Source: Chloroflexota bacterium
Lineage (GTDB): Bacteria; Chloroflexota; JAJPGV01
Direction of reading: 5' to 3'
DNA: 64,000 nucleotides
Assembly (NCBI GenBank): GCA_021325635.1
Contig: JAJPGV010000030.1
Location: 62,001 to 126,000, forward strand
The position numbers and the translations under genes are program-made. Position 1 is the stretch's first letter. Each line of letters starts with the position of its first letter. A model generated the notes under the pieces. That model was not told where the DNA came from, did no database searches, and worked only from the letters and a program-made list of their open reading frames with translations. Shown piece by piece: positions 19,143 through 28,572 of the stretch.

Positions 19143-22100
19143 CTATGCTGCCTGTCCAGCAGTAGCCGTCGCCTGTGACACCAGCCGTGAAGTCTAGCGC
19201 GAGCGTCTCCTGGCAGATCGTCTGGCCGAACTTCTCGACCACTTCCGTCCAGCCAGGTCCCGCCTCGAAGCGCAGGTGGATGCGGTCCTGGATGGCGAAG
19301 CCGGCCTCCTTGCGCAGGTCGTTGACGCGGCGGCTCAGCTCACGTGCCCGGCCCTCCAGAGCCAGCTCCGGTGTCACGGTCGTTTCCAGGGCAACCAGCA
19401 CTCGTTCGTCTCCCGCGACCTCATAGCCGCCTCGACCTTTGAGCGCCACCAGCACGTCGTCGTGTTCCAGCTCCACCCCGGCCGCTCGCCACCCACCTCC
19501 GGGGAGGGCCTCGATCTGGCCTGTCTCGACGGCTTTGCGGACCGCCGGGAGCTGGGGCCCAAGCTTGGGCCCCAGGAGGGGCAGGTTGGCCCGGAACGAC
19601 CGCTCGGCCAGCCGGTCGGCCTCGTCCAGGATGACCGCTTTCACGTTCAGCTCGTCCTTCACGTGCTCGGTAAACTCCGGGTCCGGCGGCCAGACCTCAT
19701 TGGCGCCGAGCGCTACCCGCAGGGCCGGCAGCGGCTGGCGCACCTTTACCTTGGAGGCGCTGCGGGCCGCGCGGCCGAACTCGACCACACGCTGCACGAG
19801 GTTCATCGCGCTCTCCAGGCGCTCGTCCACCAGCGCCTGATCCGGATCCGGATAGTGGCAGTGATGGACGCTCGAGTGGGCCGTCGAATCCGCCTGGCGC
19901 ACCAGGTTCTGGTAGATCTCCTCGGCCAGGAAGGGGACGATCGGCGCAATCAGCTTGGCCAGCTCCACCAGGACCTCGTACAGGGTCAGGTAGGCAGACG
20001 CCTTGTCTGCGTCTTCCTCCGACTTCCAAAAGCGCCGGCGGCTGCGCCGTACGTACCAGTTGGATAGGTCGTCATTCAGGAAGCGCTCGAAAGCCTGCAC
20101 GAAGGGCGCTACGTCGTAGGCCTCGAACGCCCTTCGCGCCTGCTCGATGACGCCTTGCAGCCGGCTGAGAAGCCAGCGATCGAGCGTCGAACGCTTGGAT
20201 GGCTCGATCCTAACCTTCGACGGATCGAAGCCATCGATGTTGGCATAGGTCACGAAGAAGGAGTAGACGTTCCACAGTGTCAGCAGGCGCCGCCGAACTT
20301 CGTCGGCCGGTCCGTAGCCAAAGTTCAGGTTCGTCTTCAGGTTCTGGCTGGCGAAGACCCAGCGCATGGCATCGGCGCCCATCCGCTCGACGGCCTCGTC
20401 GAACCAGATGGCGTTGCCGGCGCTCTTGTGCATGGGCCGGCCCTTTTCGTCGTTCATCTTCTCGTAGACCATGCAGGCTTCGTAAGGTGTCCGGTCTTCG
20501 AGCGTGACGCTCATGAACAGCATGGAGTAGAACCACAGCCGGATCTGCTCGCGCATTTCCGAGATCCAATCGGCTGGAAACCACTCCCGCCAGTAGTCCG
20601 GGTTGACCCGGTAGTCGAGCGTGGAGTAGGGCACGATGCCCGCGTCGAGCCAGCAGTCGCCCACCTCCGGGATGCGCCGCGTGGGCTTGCCGCAGGCTTC
20701 GCAGGCGATCTCGATCTCGTCGATCCAGGGACGGTGCAGCTCCGGCAGCTCTACCGGCGGATGATGGAGGCTGCGCTGCTCGCCAAACCGGTCTCCCGCC
20801 GGGGCGCGCGTCCCCTCCGTGCCGCTGGCCAGCGGCTCCGAGAAGCGGGCCCGCAGCGCCTCGGTGGCGCCCGGCGTCTTGCCCGCCATGGGCGGATCCA
20901 GGACGGCGGCTGGCAGCTTGCCGTTCGGCGAGTAGTGGAATGGCGTCACCGTTCGGCTGGCCAGGTCCTGGAGCGACTCGACGATGGTCAGGTGACCGCA
21001 GTCGCAGCGGTAGAAGGGCAGCGGCAGGCCCCAGAAGCGCTTACGCGAGATGCACCAATCGCGCATGTTGGTCAGCCAGTCCTGCATCAGGTCGCCGGCG
21101 TGCGCCGGGATCCAGCGGACCTTGGCTGCCTCGCGCTTCATTCGTGGCCGGATCTCGTCGGCCGAGATGAACCATTCGCCGACCAGCTTGAAGACCAGCT
21201 CCTCGCCGCAGCGCCAGCACACCGGGTAGCGGTGGGGGTATTTCTCGGTGCGGATCAGGTAGCCCTTGCTGCCCAGGCTGTCGAACACGTAGTCCGTCAC
21301 GTCCGGCGCATGCCGGCCGAGCAGCTCACCATAGCCCACCACGTAATAGCCGGAGTCGTCCAGCGGTGCCAGCACGGACAGATCGTGCTGCTGTGACAGC
21401 TCGAAGTCTTCGGCGCCGCAGCCCGGCGCGATGTGGACGATGCCGGTGCCCTCTTCCTCGGCCACGGCGTCCCAGGGCACGACCCGATGGTCCACGCCGT
21501 GCTGGGCCGGCAGCTCGTCGAACGGTCCATGGAAGTGGAGCCCCACCAGCTCGGACCCACGCAGCTCGCGCACGATGCTCGCCTGCGCCCCAAAGATCCG
21601 CTCCACTGTGCCGCGCGAGCAGTAGATGAGCTCCTCCGGTTCATTCGCGCTGTTGCGCTGGCTCACGAGCACGTAGGTCAGGTCAGGATTGACGGCCGCG
21701 GCCGTGTTGGCCGGCAGCGTCCAGGGCGTTGTGGTCCACACGGCCAGGTACTCGTTGGAACGGTCCTTCAGCGGCAGCTTGATGAAGACTGAGCGGTGCT
21801 CCACGTCACGATAGCTGTCAATCAGCTCATGCTGGGACAGCGACGTACCGCAGCGGATGCACCAGGGCATGACCCGCTCGCCCTCGTACAGCCAGCCTTT
21901 GTCCTGGCAGCGTTTGAGGAAGTGCCAGATGGTCTCGATGTTGCGGTCGGACATGGTGAAGTAGGAGTTGTCCCAGTCCATCCAGTTGCCCAGTCGTTTG
22001 GACTGGCCGGTGATGACGCCCGCGAACTTGTCTACGCGAGCGCGGCAGGCCCGCGAGAACTCCGCCAGCCCGAAGTCGATGATGTCGCGCTTCGAGTTGA

Positions 22101-22407
22101 AGCCCATGTCCTTCTCGACCTCGACCTCGACCCACAGGCCCTGGCAGTCGAAGCCATTCTGGTAGCGCTGGCGCTTGCCGAGCATGGCGTGATAGCGCTG
22201 ATAGAAGTCCTTGTAGCTGCGGCCCCAGGCATGATGCACGCCCATCGGGTTGTTGGCCGTCATGGGGCCGTCGATGAATGAGTAGGTCGGGCCGTTGGCG
22301 TTCTTGGCTACCAGCTTCTGGAACGAGCGATCCTCTTCCCAGAAGCGCAGGATGGCCTTTTCGAGGGCGACAAAATCTGCCTTGGAAGGCACTTCCTTGA
22401 AGGGCAT
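19105..22407 (-). CDS. ileS: Isoleucyl-tRNA synthetase
   Basis: Class I synthetase of 1100 residues. The HIGH-type signature is PMGVHHAWGRSYKDF near the N-terminus. The KMSKS loop reads PMHKSAGNAIWFDEA, keeping only the second Lys and the Ser; this variant also occurs in other long, eukaryote-like IleRS. The editing domain, a Cys-rich zinc region (CRCGEELVF, CEACGKPTRRIPEVGDCWLD) and the anticodon-binding helical domain follow. The long type 2-like architecture often correlates with mupirocin tolerance, which is inference here. ATG at 22407 follows GAGGT, with TAGCAT further upstream. Confidence 0.96.
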   Translation of the reverse strand: MPFKEVPSKADFVALEKAILRFWEEDRSFQKLVAKNANGPTYSFIDGPMTANNPMGVHHAWGRSYKDFYQRYHAMLGKRQRYQNGFDCQGLWVEVEVEKDMGFNSKRDIIDFGLAEFSRACRARVDKFAGVITGQSKRLGNWMDWDNSYFTMSDRNIETIWHFLKRCQDKGWLYEGERVMPWCIRCGTSLSQHELIDSYRDVEHRSVFIKLPLKDRSNEYLAVWTTTPWTLPANTAAAVNPDLTYVLVSQRNSANEPEELIYCSRGTVERIFGAQASIVRELRGSELVGLHFHGPFDELPAQHGVDHRVVPWDAVAEEEGTGIVHIAPGCGAEDFELSQQHDLSVLAPLDDSGYYVVGYGELLGRHAPDVTDYVFDSLGSKGYLIRTEKYPHRYPVCWRCGEELVFKLVGEWFISADEIRPRMKREAAKVRWIPAHAGDLMQDWLTNMRDWCISRKRFWGLPLPFYRCDCGHLTIVESLQDLASRTVTPFHYSPNGKLPAAVLDPPMAGKTPGATEALRARFSEPLASGTEGTRAPAGDRFGEQRSLHHPPVELPELHRPWIDEIEIACEACGKPTRRIPEVGDCWLDAGIVPYSTLDYRVNPDYWREWFPADWISEMREQIRLWFYSMLFMSVTLEDRTPYEACMVYEKMNDEKGRPMHKSAGNAIWFDEAVERMGADAMRWVFASQNLKTNLNFGYGPADEVRRRLLTLWNVYSFFVTYANIDGFDPSKVRIEPSKRSTLDRWLLSRLQGVIEQARRAFEAYDVAPFVQAFERFLNDDLSNWYVRRSRRRFWKSEEDADKASAYLTLYEVLVELAKLIAPIVPFLAEEIYQNLVRQADSTAHSSVHHCHYPDPDQALVDERLESAMNLVQRVVEFGRAARSASKVKVRQPLPALRVALGANEVWPPDPEFTEHVKDELNVKAVILDEADRLAERSFRANLPLLGPKLGPQLPAVRKAVETGQIEALPGGGWRAAGVELEHDDVLVALKGRGGYEVAGDERVLVALETTVTPELALEGRARELSRRVNDLRKEAGFAIQDRIHLRFEAGPGWTEVVEKFGQTICQETLALDFTAGVTGDGYCWTGSIDGERVVLELARA

Positions 22408-22442
22408 GGCGGGACCTCTATGCTAACAAAAAGCTGCCTGAT

Positions 22443-23474
22443 TCAGGCTTTGCGCTGCACCAGCACACGGAAGGCGCCCAGCCCCGCCGGATCGAGCAGC
22501 TGCATCGCCTCTTGCCGCAGGGCGTAGTAGGCCGCTGCGTCCGTCAGCTGGCTCTGACGCGCTACCAGCAGCTCGCCGATGCCGTAGCGCGCTAGGAAGT
22601 CGGCCTGTGTGCCGAACCATTCCGTGCTCAGACCCGCCGCTTCGCCAACGGCCATGAGCGTGGTGAAGTCGACGTGGCTGGTCATGTCGGTCGAGCCGAC
22701 GTCGCTGTAGGGCTCGTCGGCGGCGCTGTGCCGGCGGTAGGTCATGAAGGTGCCCTGCGGGTGGCCGAGGAACAGCTCGCGGGCTTCGTAGCCGTAGTCG
22801 ATCGTGAGGACCGCCCCGCTCGTCAGCCGCTCATACACCTGGCCCATCAATCGCACCGCGTCCAGGCTTACCTCGGCCTCGCCGGCCGGGGACAGGTCCA
22901 GGCGCTCGAAGTAGGCCGCGATGCTCGGGGTGGAGTACGGTCCCAGCTCCTCCTCGAAGCCGTCTCCGGCCACCCGCACGTAGCGCTCTCTGTCCCGCAC
23001 CAGGCGGTGCACCGGCAGCGCGTCGAGCAGCTCATTGCTGAGCACCACCCCGGCGAACCCCTGGGGAACGGCGTCTACCCACGCTGCCCGTTCCCCCAGC
23101 AGCTCGCGCTGCCTGCGGCGAAAATCGTCGCTGCGCTCCAGGATCAGGTACTCCAATCCGTCGCCGAGCTCCGCGGCCAGGTGCCCGCTGCCCGCTCCTA
23201 TCTCCAGCACGCGACGGGGAGCGCCGGCCGCGAACTGCTCCTCCAGCCAGCGCCGCAGGGTCTGTCCGAAGAGCGGCGACAGCTCCGGGCTGGTGCGATA
23301 GTCGCCGGCCTTGCCGGTCTTTGTTCCCGGCGCGGAGTAGTAGCCTAGAGTCGGATGGTACAGAGCAAGCTCCATATAATCCCGAAACGGGATGCGCCCT
23401 CCGGCGCGCCCTATCGCCCGGCGGATCTCGCCGGCGAGCAGTTCATTTCTCTGGCGAGGTGCTTTGCTGGACAT
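22443..23474 (-). CDS. MidA/NDUFAF7-like SAM-dependent methyltransferase
   Basis: A 343-residue methyltransferase. The N-terminal family signature [20 protein letters not shown] is followed by [33 protein letters not shown] (SAM-binding motif I), [15 protein letters not shown] and [14 protein letters not shown]. Mitochondrial relatives methylate an arginine of complex I; bacterial roles are mostly unknown. The ATG at 23474 is the last one that keeps the conserved N-terminus, and it overlaps the start of hbd on the opposite strand. It ends 36 bases before ileS. Confidence 0.88.
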   Translation of the reverse strand: MSSKAPRQRNELLAGEIRRAIGRAGGRIPFRDYMELALYHPTLGYYSAPGTKTGKAGDYRTSPELSPLFGQTLRRWLEEQFAAGAPRRVLEIGAGSGHLAAELGDGLEYLILERSDDFRRRQRELLGERAAWVDAVPQGFAGVVLSNELLDALPVHRLVRDRERYVRVAGDGFEEELGPYSTPSIAAYFERLDLSPAGEAEVSLDAVRLMGQVYERLTSGAVLTIDYGYEARELFLGHPQGTFMTYRRHSAADEPYSDVGSTDMTSHVDFTTLMAVGEAAGLSTEWFGTQADFLARYGIGELLVARQSQLTDAAAYYALRQEAMQLLDPAGLGAFRVLVQRKA

Positions 23475-24321
23475 CCGTAGGATCGGCGTGGTTGGAAGCG
23501 GCCAGATGGGCGGAGGCATCGCCCAGGTGTGCGCGACGGCCAGTTTCGAGACCATAACACACGACCTCTTCCTCACTCGTGACAACCCTAAGCTGGGCCT
23601 GGGGGCTATTCGCGCCCGGCTGCAGCGGCAGGTCGATCAGGGCCGGTTGGCGGCAGCCGATCTGGACCGCGCTATGGCCAACCTGTCCGACACCACCGAT
23701 CTCGCCGACCTGGCCGGCTGCGACCTGATCATCGAAGCGGTCGTCGAGCGTCTCGACGACAAGGCCGCCATCTTCCGCACGCTCGATGGGCAGTGCGGTC
23801 CTCAGACCATCTTCGCCAGCAATACCTCCTCCATCTCCATTACCGAGCTGGCCGCGCAAACCAAACGTCCGGACCGGGTGCTGGGCCTGCACTTCTTCAA
23901 TCCGCCGCCGGTGATGAAGCTCATCGAGATGGTCCGCGGGCTGACCACGTCCGATGAGACCTTCGCCACCTGCCGGTCGCTGGCCGAAAGGTTGGGCAAG
24001 ACCCCGATCGTGTCCCAGGATCGGGCCGGGTTCATCGTGAACTACCTGCTCATGCCGTTCCTCCTCGACGCCATCCGCGCCTATGAAAACGGCCTGGCCA
24101 CGAAGGAAGACATCGACGCCGGCATGGTGTACGGCTGCAATCACCCCATGGGCCCGCTGACGCTGGCCGACTTCGTCGGGCTCGACACCTGCTATTACAT
24201 TGCCCAGGTGCTGTTCGAAGAATTCAAGGAGCCGCGCTACGCCCCCCCGCCCCTGCTCAAACGCATGGTGCTTGCCGGCCGGTTGGGCCGTAAGAGCGGC
24301 AAAGGTTTCTACGACTACTGA
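23464..24321 (+). CDS. hbd: 3-hydroxybutyryl-CoA dehydrogenase
   Basis: NAD-dependent oxidation of 3-hydroxyacyl-CoA to 3-oxoacyl-CoA. The Rossmann fold starts [18 protein letters not shown]; the active-site region is [15 protein letters not shown] with the catalytic His, and the C-terminal domain has [16 protein letters not shown]. About 285 residues is the normal length of the single-function enzyme. No ATG stands at the expected place; TTG at 23464 after GAGGTG is the likely start. The 5' end overlaps that of the divergent methyltransferase by about 10 bases. Partner thiolase or hydratase genes are not in this window. Confidence 0.92.
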   Translation: MLDIRRIGVVGSGQMGGGIAQVCATASFETITHDLFLTRDNPKLGLGAIRARLQRQVDQGRLAAADLDRAMANLSDTTDLADLAGCDLIIEAVVERLDDKAAIFRTLDGQCGPQTIFASNTSSISITELAAQTKRPDRVLGLHFFNPPPVMKLIEMVRGLTTSDETFATCRSLAERLGKTPIVSQDRAGFIVNYLLMPFLLDAIRAYENGLATKEDIDAGMVYGCNHPMGPLTLADFVGLDTCYYIAQVLFEEFKEPRYAPPPLLKRMVLAGRLGRKSGKGFYDY

Positions 24322-24358
24322 CAGAAGCGCGCAGTGCGCTGACCCGGCGCCGCCGGGG

Positions 24359-24709
24359 CTGCTGGCCGGGATCGAGCTGTTCAATGCCCGCGAGTTCTAC
24401 CAATGTCACGAGGCGCTCGAGGAGATCTGGCTGGCCGAAGCGGGCCCTATCAGGACCCTGTACCAGGGCATCCTGCAGGTAGGCGTTGCCTTCTACCATC
24501 TTGGCCGGGGCAACTTCCGAGGGGCGACCAGCCTGTTGGAGACCGGTATCACCTACCTGAGGCCCTTTGCCCCAAGCTGCATGGGCATCGACGTGCAGCG
24601 GCTCGTCGACGACTCGATCCACTGCTACGCCGAGCTGCTGCGCCTTGGTCGCGACCGCATGGCCGAATTCGATCGCGATCGCCTCCCCACCATCATGCGC
24701 GCGGCGTAG
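24359..24709 (+). CDS. DUF309 domain protein
   Basis: A helical protein of about 116 residues with the DUF309 signature: LFNAREFYQCHEALEEIW, then LYQGILQVGVAFYHLGRGNFRGATSLLE. The conserved His and Glu form a likely metal or ligand pocket; the function is unknown. After the hbd stop the frame has no ATG, GTG or TTG before the conserved domain. CTG at 24359 or 24362 is the likely start, unless translation begins far inside hbd at 24200. Cotranscription with hbd is likely. Confidence 0.78.
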   Translation: MLAGIELFNAREFYQCHEALEEIWLAEAGPIRTLYQGILQVGVAFYHLGRGNFRGATSLLETGITYLRPFAPSCMGIDVQRLVDDSIHCYAELLRLGRDRMAEFDRDRLPTIMRAA

Positions 24710-24739
24710 CGCCTCCGTAGTGCGGCCGCTGATACTTCC

Positions 24740-25546
24740 ATGGTGAGGCGATCGCGAAGGCCCAGCCTGGCAAGGCCGGAACCCTTCCTCCGCTCGCTCG
24801 TCCTGGTGCGCGAGCGTGTGCCCTCGTTCGACCACTATCCGTTCGACATCCCCGCGCTTCGCGCCCTCACCAAGCTGGACTTCAATCCGGCGGTGACCAT
24901 CTTCGTGGGCGAAAACGGCAGCGGCAAGTCGACGCTCGTCGAGGCCATTGCCGTCGCCGCCGGCTTCAATCCGGAGGGCGGCAGCCGGAACTTCAACTTC
25001 GAGACGCGGCGCTCGGACTCACCGCTGTTCGAAGCCATCCGCCTGGTACGCGGAATTCGGCGGCCGCGAACAGGGTTCTTTCTCCGTGCCGAAAGCTTCT
25101 ACAACGTGGCAACCGAGGTCGAGCGCCTGGACAGCGCGCCCAGCTTCAGCGGGCCGCTCGCGCCGGTCTACGGCGGCGTGTCACTGCATGAGCGGTCGCA
25201 CGGCGAATCCTTCCTGGCGCTGGCGGTTTACCGTTTCTTTGCCAACGGACTCTACGTGCTCGACGAACCCGAGGCAGCCCTGTCTCCTCAGAACTGTCTC
25301 ACGCTGCTGCTGCGCATGCACCAGCTGGTGGAGCAGGGAGCGCAGTTCGTGCTGGCCACCCATTCCCCGCTCATCATGGCCTACCCGGGCGCCACGATCT
25401 ACGTGCTGGACGGCACCGGGGCGCATGCCACCGGCTTCGACGACGTGGAGCACGTTCGCCTCACGCGCGACTTCCTCGCGGCGCCTGAAAGCTACCTCCG
25501 GCATCTGCGGGATGCAGCGCAAGAGCCGGAGCCCGGCTATTCCTGA
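24740..25546 (+). CDS. ABC-type AAA ATPase, SMC/RecF-like
   Basis: A 268-residue soluble ATPase with one ABC-type nucleotide-binding domain. It shows Walker A FVGENGSGKSTLVEAIA, the signature SHGESFLAL, Walker B LYVLDEPEAALSP and the H-loop ATHSPLIM. There is no membrane partner and no long coiled coil, as in the predicted-ATPase group of COG3910. Such proteins are often linked to DNA repair or defence, but nothing here fixes the role. ATG at 24740 and GTG at 24743 are both possible; GATACT stands 6 bases before the GTG, like other starts in this window. Confidence 0.85.
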   Translation: MVRRSRRPSLARPEPFLRSLVLVRERVPSFDHYPFDIPALRALTKLDFNPAVTIFVGENGSGKSTLVEAIAVAAGFNPEGGSRNFNFETRRSDSPLFEAIRLVRGIRRPRTGFFLRAESFYNVATEVERLDSAPSFSGPLAPVYGGVSLHERSHGESFLALAVYRFFANGLYVLDEPEAALSPQNCLTLLLRMHQLVEQGAQFVLATHSPLIMAYPGATIYVLDGTGAHATGFDDVEHVRLTRDFLAAPESYLRHLRDAAQEPEPGYS

Positions 25547-26169
25547 GGCGGGCTGTCGTCCGCGGGTGGCTGAGGAGCCGGCCGCGGCTGCATTCCAGGG
25601 GCCGTAGGCCGAGCGGGCGCCGCCGGAGCGGCCGGACGGGCTGCGCCTGTCCCCGGTCGTGGAGCCCCACCTGGCGCGGGAGGCCGTGCGCCTGGCGGTA
25701 GCGGTCGCGGTGCCCCAGGAGCGGCTGGAGCACCCGCTGGTCGCGGAGCCCCGGGAGCGGCTGGAGCGCCCGCTGGTCGCGGAGTTCCGGGAGCGGCCGG
25801 AGCGCCGGCTGGCCGTGGAGCGCCGGGTACGCCAGGCCGAGGAGCGCCGGGCGGCAGCGGTGGTCGTGGTGCCCCAGGAGCGGCTGGTCGTGGCGCGCCT
25901 GGCTGAGCCGGACGCGGCACGCCGGGTTGAGCCGGACGGGGTACCCCGGGGGCTGCTGGACGGGGAACCCCCGGCTGGGCCGGTCGCGGCACACCGGGCT
26001 GAGCCGGTCGCGGTGCCGCTGGGGCCGCCGCCGGAGCGGGACGCACTGGCGCGGGTGCGGCGGCGCGGGCGCCGGGTCGAGCCGGTGCCGCGCTGGCCTT
26101 TCGGCTATCTTCCAGCTTCCGGGCCTTGATGCGGTGCTTATTCAGCGCGACTTTGCGGGTTTTGTTCAT
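25537..26169 (-). CDS. Small basic protein with long Pro/Ala/Gly/Arg repeat tail
   Basis: A 210-residue protein in two parts. The first 26 residues are strongly basic and helical (MNKTRKVALNKHRIKARKLE), like the very short basic ribosome- or RNA-binding proteins of related bacteria. The rest is disordered, made of tandem 8-residue units PGVPRPAQ/PGVPRPAA and then 12-residue units of the type AGAPAAPGAPRP, ending in an acidic tip. It is not collagen (no strict G-x-x). The regular Arg spacing suggests RNA or polyanion binding or a condensate-forming tail. TATACT 11 bases upstream supports the start. Its end overlaps the ATPase gene by 10 bases. Confidence 0.7.
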   Translation of the reverse strand: MNKTRKVALNKHRIKARKLEDSRKASAAPARPGARAAAPAPVRPAPAAAPAAPRPAQPGVPRPAQPGVPRPAAPGVPRPAQPGVPRPAQPGAPRPAAPGAPRPPLPPGAPRPGVPGAPRPAGAPAAPGTPRPAGAPAAPGAPRPAGAPAAPGAPRPLPPGARPPAPGGAPRPGTGAARPAAPAAPARPTAPGMQPRPAPQPPADDSPPQE

Positions 26170-26180
26170 GTAACCGCAGG

Positions 26181-26186
26181 AGTATA
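26181..26186 (-). promoter_or_regulatory. -10 box of the repeat-tail protein gene
   Basis: TATACT on the minus strand, 11 bases before the ATG at 26169. Confidence 0.45.
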
Positions 26187-26193
26187 ACCGCGC

Positions 26194-27636
26194 TTAGCCG
26201 TACAGGGCCAGGCGCGCCGGGCGCAGCTGATCCTTCAGCTTGCTGCACAGCTCCTCGAACATTTCCAGGTCGGACTCGCTCACAAAGGTCACGGCTGTGC
26301 CCTGCTTGCCTATCCGCGCCGTCCGCCCAACACGGTGGATGTACGTGTCGAAGTCCTCAGGCATGTCGTAGTTCACCACGTGCGACACGTCCGGGATGTC
26401 GAGGCCGCGCGCGGCCACGTTGGTGGCCACCAGGATGCGCACCTCGCCTGAGGCGTAGCGGGCGAGCGATCGCTGCCGCTCTGCCTGGGTCATGCCGCCG
26501 TGGATGGCCGTCACGGAGTAGCGCTTGCGGCGCAGCAGGCCTTCCAACCGGTCGACGCCGCGCTGCGTGTGGCGAAAGATGAGCACGCTGGGCCAGTCGT
26601 TCATGTCCAGCAGCTCCATCAAGCCATCGAACTTGTCCTGTTCGGCAACCTCATAGTAGACCTGCTCTACCGTGTCGACGGTTGGGGTCTCGCTGATCAC
26701 GCTCACCCACTCGGGATCGTGCAGGTAGCGATAGATCAATGTATGGATCTCGGTTGGGATGGTGGCCGAGAACAGTGCTGTCTGACGGTCCTTGGGGGTG
26801 CGGCGCAGAATGCGCTCGACGTCGGGCTGGAAGCCCATGTCGAGCATGCGGTCGGCCTCGTCCAGGACGACCATTTTGACGCCGCCGAAGTGCAGCGTGC
26901 CCCGCTCGAGGTGATCCAGGATGCGACCGGGCGTGCCGACGACAATCTGGGCGCCACGTTGAATGGCCTGAATCTGGGGGTTGATGCTGACCCCGCCGTA
27001 CACCGCCGCGCAGGCGAGACCGGTGTACTTGCTCAGCCGGCTGAGCTCGGTGTTGACCTGCTCCGCCAGCTCTCTGGTGGGCACGACGACCAGGGCCTGG
27101 ACTGACCGGTGGGCGGGATCGAGGCGCTCCAGGAGCGGGATTCCGAACGCGCCCGTCTTACCGCTGCCGGTCTTGGCCTGGCCGACGAGATCTGCTTCGG
27201 TGCGGAGCACCGGCATCGCCCGCTCCTGGATGAGCGTGGGCTCTTTCCAGCCGGCTTCGGCCACGGCCTGCTCGATGGCCAGCAGATCGGAAAAGAGGCC
27301 CGGGCCCGTGGGAACCGGGAACAGCAGCGGCTCGCGGACGGTTTCCTCCGCGGCTGTGGACTTCGGCCGACGCCGTCGCCGGCGCCGCCGTCGATGGTCG
27401 GAATCAGGCTGCAGGCTGCGGGCCAGGGCTCCTTCGAGCTCCGGTTGGACCTTCGAGCTGCTCGCGTGCGGCTCGGGCCGCGTGAGCAGCCGAACTCGAG
27501 CACGTGTCTCGCCGTCGGCGGATAGCTGTGAGGCGGAGGGCCCTCGGGGGTCGGGATCCGGGGCCGCGTGAGCGGCCGAATGAGGGGTAGCGGTCTTAGC
27601 GGCTGGTCGCCGGCGGAAAAGGGAGAGGAAATTCAT
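26194..27636 (-). CDS. DEAD-box RNA helicase, RhlE/CshA-like
   Basis: ATP-dependent RNA helicase. About 115 N-terminal residues are disordered and include a run of ten Arg-rich residues after DH. The DEAD core follows: the Q motif region (WKEPTLIQERAMPVL), AKTGSGKT, PTRELAEQ, DEAD, SATIP, IFRHTQRG, ATNVAARGLDIPD and HRVGRTARIGKQG. The core then ends abruptly without a C-terminal domain. Bacterial homologues act in cold-shock RNA remodelling and ribosome assembly. The ATG at 27636 is chosen over the adjoining TTG. The leader contains an intrinsic terminator, so the gene may be controlled by attenuation. Confidence 0.92.
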   Translation of the reverse strand: MNFLSLFRRRPAAKTATPHSAAHAAPDPDPRGPSASQLSADGETRARVRLLTRPEPHASSSKVQPELEGALARSLQPDSDHRRRRRRRRRPKSTAAEETVREPLLFPVPTGPGLFSDLLAIEQAVAEAGWKEPTLIQERAMPVLRTEADLVGQAKTGSGKTGAFGIPLLERLDPAHRSVQALVVVPTRELAEQVNTELSRLSKYTGLACAAVYGGVSINPQIQAIQRGAQIVVGTPGRILDHLERGTLHFGGVKMVVLDEADRMLDMGFQPDVERILRRTPKDRQTALFSATIPTEIHTLIYRYLHDPEWVSVISETPTVDTVEQVYYEVAEQDKFDGLMELLDMNDWPSVLIFRHTQRGVDRLEGLLRRKRYSVTAIHGGMTQAERQRSLARYASGEVRILVATNVAARGLDIPDVSHVVNYDMPEDFDTYIHRVGRTARIGKQGTAVTFVSESDLEMFEELCSKLKDQLRPARLALYG

Positions 27637-27690
27637 CAAGTAGTAGCTTGGGGCGCTCCTGTGGGAAATCGTGGTGCATGTGGGTCAAAC

Positions 27691-27720
27691 AAAAAAGAGA
27701 TGCGCCTGGCGCATCTCTTT
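27691..27720 (-). terminator. Intrinsic terminator or attenuator upstream of the DEAD-box helicase
   Basis: A perfect 12-bp stem (27694-27705 with 27709-27720) with a 3-base loop is followed on the minus strand by six T and a further T-rich stretch. It stands about 55 bases before the helicase start. TATTCT at 27759-27754 on the same strand would start a transcript some 50-60 bases long ending here. It could be an attenuator for the helicase or the terminator of a short RNA. Confidence 0.75.
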
Positions 27721-27915
27721 CAAAAACCTGAGCCTACTGAGCATCCACTGAGAAGAATATCATCCGCGGCCTTCGTGCTCCAAGATCCGCGCGTCGATCC
27801 CCTATCTCGTGCCCAGCCGGCCGAGGGCCGGAGAGGTGCCTCCCGCTCCGGACCCGCGGGCCTGGTCCGCCCATGGACGCGGCCTGGCCAGGGTCGATGA
27901 CGGTTGGCGGACCCC

Positions 27916-28254
27916 TCAGAACAACGCGCCGTTACCCACTAGGTAGGCTACGAAAAGAACGTTGGCAACGGAACAGGGCCAGCCGATCAGGCCTAGCCGC
28001 CATAGCACCGCCGTTAGTCGTCTGTGCGCCCGCACCCAACGGACGCCGAATGCCAGCAACGCCACCATCTCCAAAATCGGCAGCGTCAGGAGGAATATCG
28101 CGTTGCCGAGAAATGCGTACCCACCTGCACTCACCCTGAGCGCTGCATCGCCAAAAAAGTACCCGAACAACAGCACGGGCAGGAGGCTGATCGCGCCAGC
28201 TGCGGCTTTGGACATTCTCAATGCGCTGTCCCAACGCCCGATCTGGCTGTCCAT
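27916..28254 (-). CDS. Small membrane protein, three helices
   Basis: A 112-residue protein with three hydrophobic segments (about AAAGAISLLPVLLFGYFFG, then FLGNAIFLLTLPILEMVALL and VANVLFVAYLVG) separated by short basic loops. I do not recognise the family. The ATG at 28254 follows GAGGAGGT, one of the best ribosome sites in the window, and is preferred to the ATG at 28302. It lies at the edge of a patch of less GC-rich DNA. Confidence 0.6.
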   Translation of the reverse strand: MDSQIGRWDSALRMSKAAAGAISLLPVLLFGYFFGDAALRVSAGGYAFLGNAIFLLTLPILEMVALLAFGVRWVRAHRRLTAVLWRLGLIGWPCSVANVLFVAYLVGNGALF

Positions 28255-28572
28255 TACCTCCTCGTCAGCGGCGATGGTGTCTCCGCCGGTGAATGGCTGC
28301 ATTCAAAATACCCACCCCGGCCGCCAAAATCCCAAACACCACTGCACGAACAGGCCAAGTTACACCTGGGAGCGCCCAAAAGCTCACGAAGGCCACGATG
28401 ACGAGGCCCAGGCGAACGCGTTAACGGAGACCACTTTGCGGAACAACTGACCAGATCTCATTTCGTGCGAGGACTGAGAACAGCGTGCGAATGTACCAAT
28501 CTAAGGTGTTGAATCACTAAGGACTTTGTTCTTACTTCTGCTGGCCAAGCTACTCCTTCTATCGTCCCGTAT
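28255..28572. other. Gene-free stretch in the accessory patch
   Basis: No supported gene, RNA or repeat was seen between the two small membrane-protein genes. The sequence is noticeably more A/T-rich than the surrounding genes. Open frames on the plus strand have no ribosome site or family resemblance. Confidence 0.4.

Noticed and set aside
20155-21396. Long open frame of 413 codons antisense to ileS
   Set aside because: Typical shadow of a high-GC gene: ileS is conserved over the whole stretch, and the antisense translation has no recognisable domain.
25659-26129. Plus-strand frame opposite the Pro-rich protein
   Set aside because: It mirrors the repeat on the other strand; the minus-strand frame has a -10 box, a conserved-looking basic head and a matching start.
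27780-27900. SRP or other structured RNA on the minus strand
   Set aside because: GGTCCGGAG-like bases occur, but the conserved SRP helix 8 sequence with GGAA loop and AGCAG is absent.
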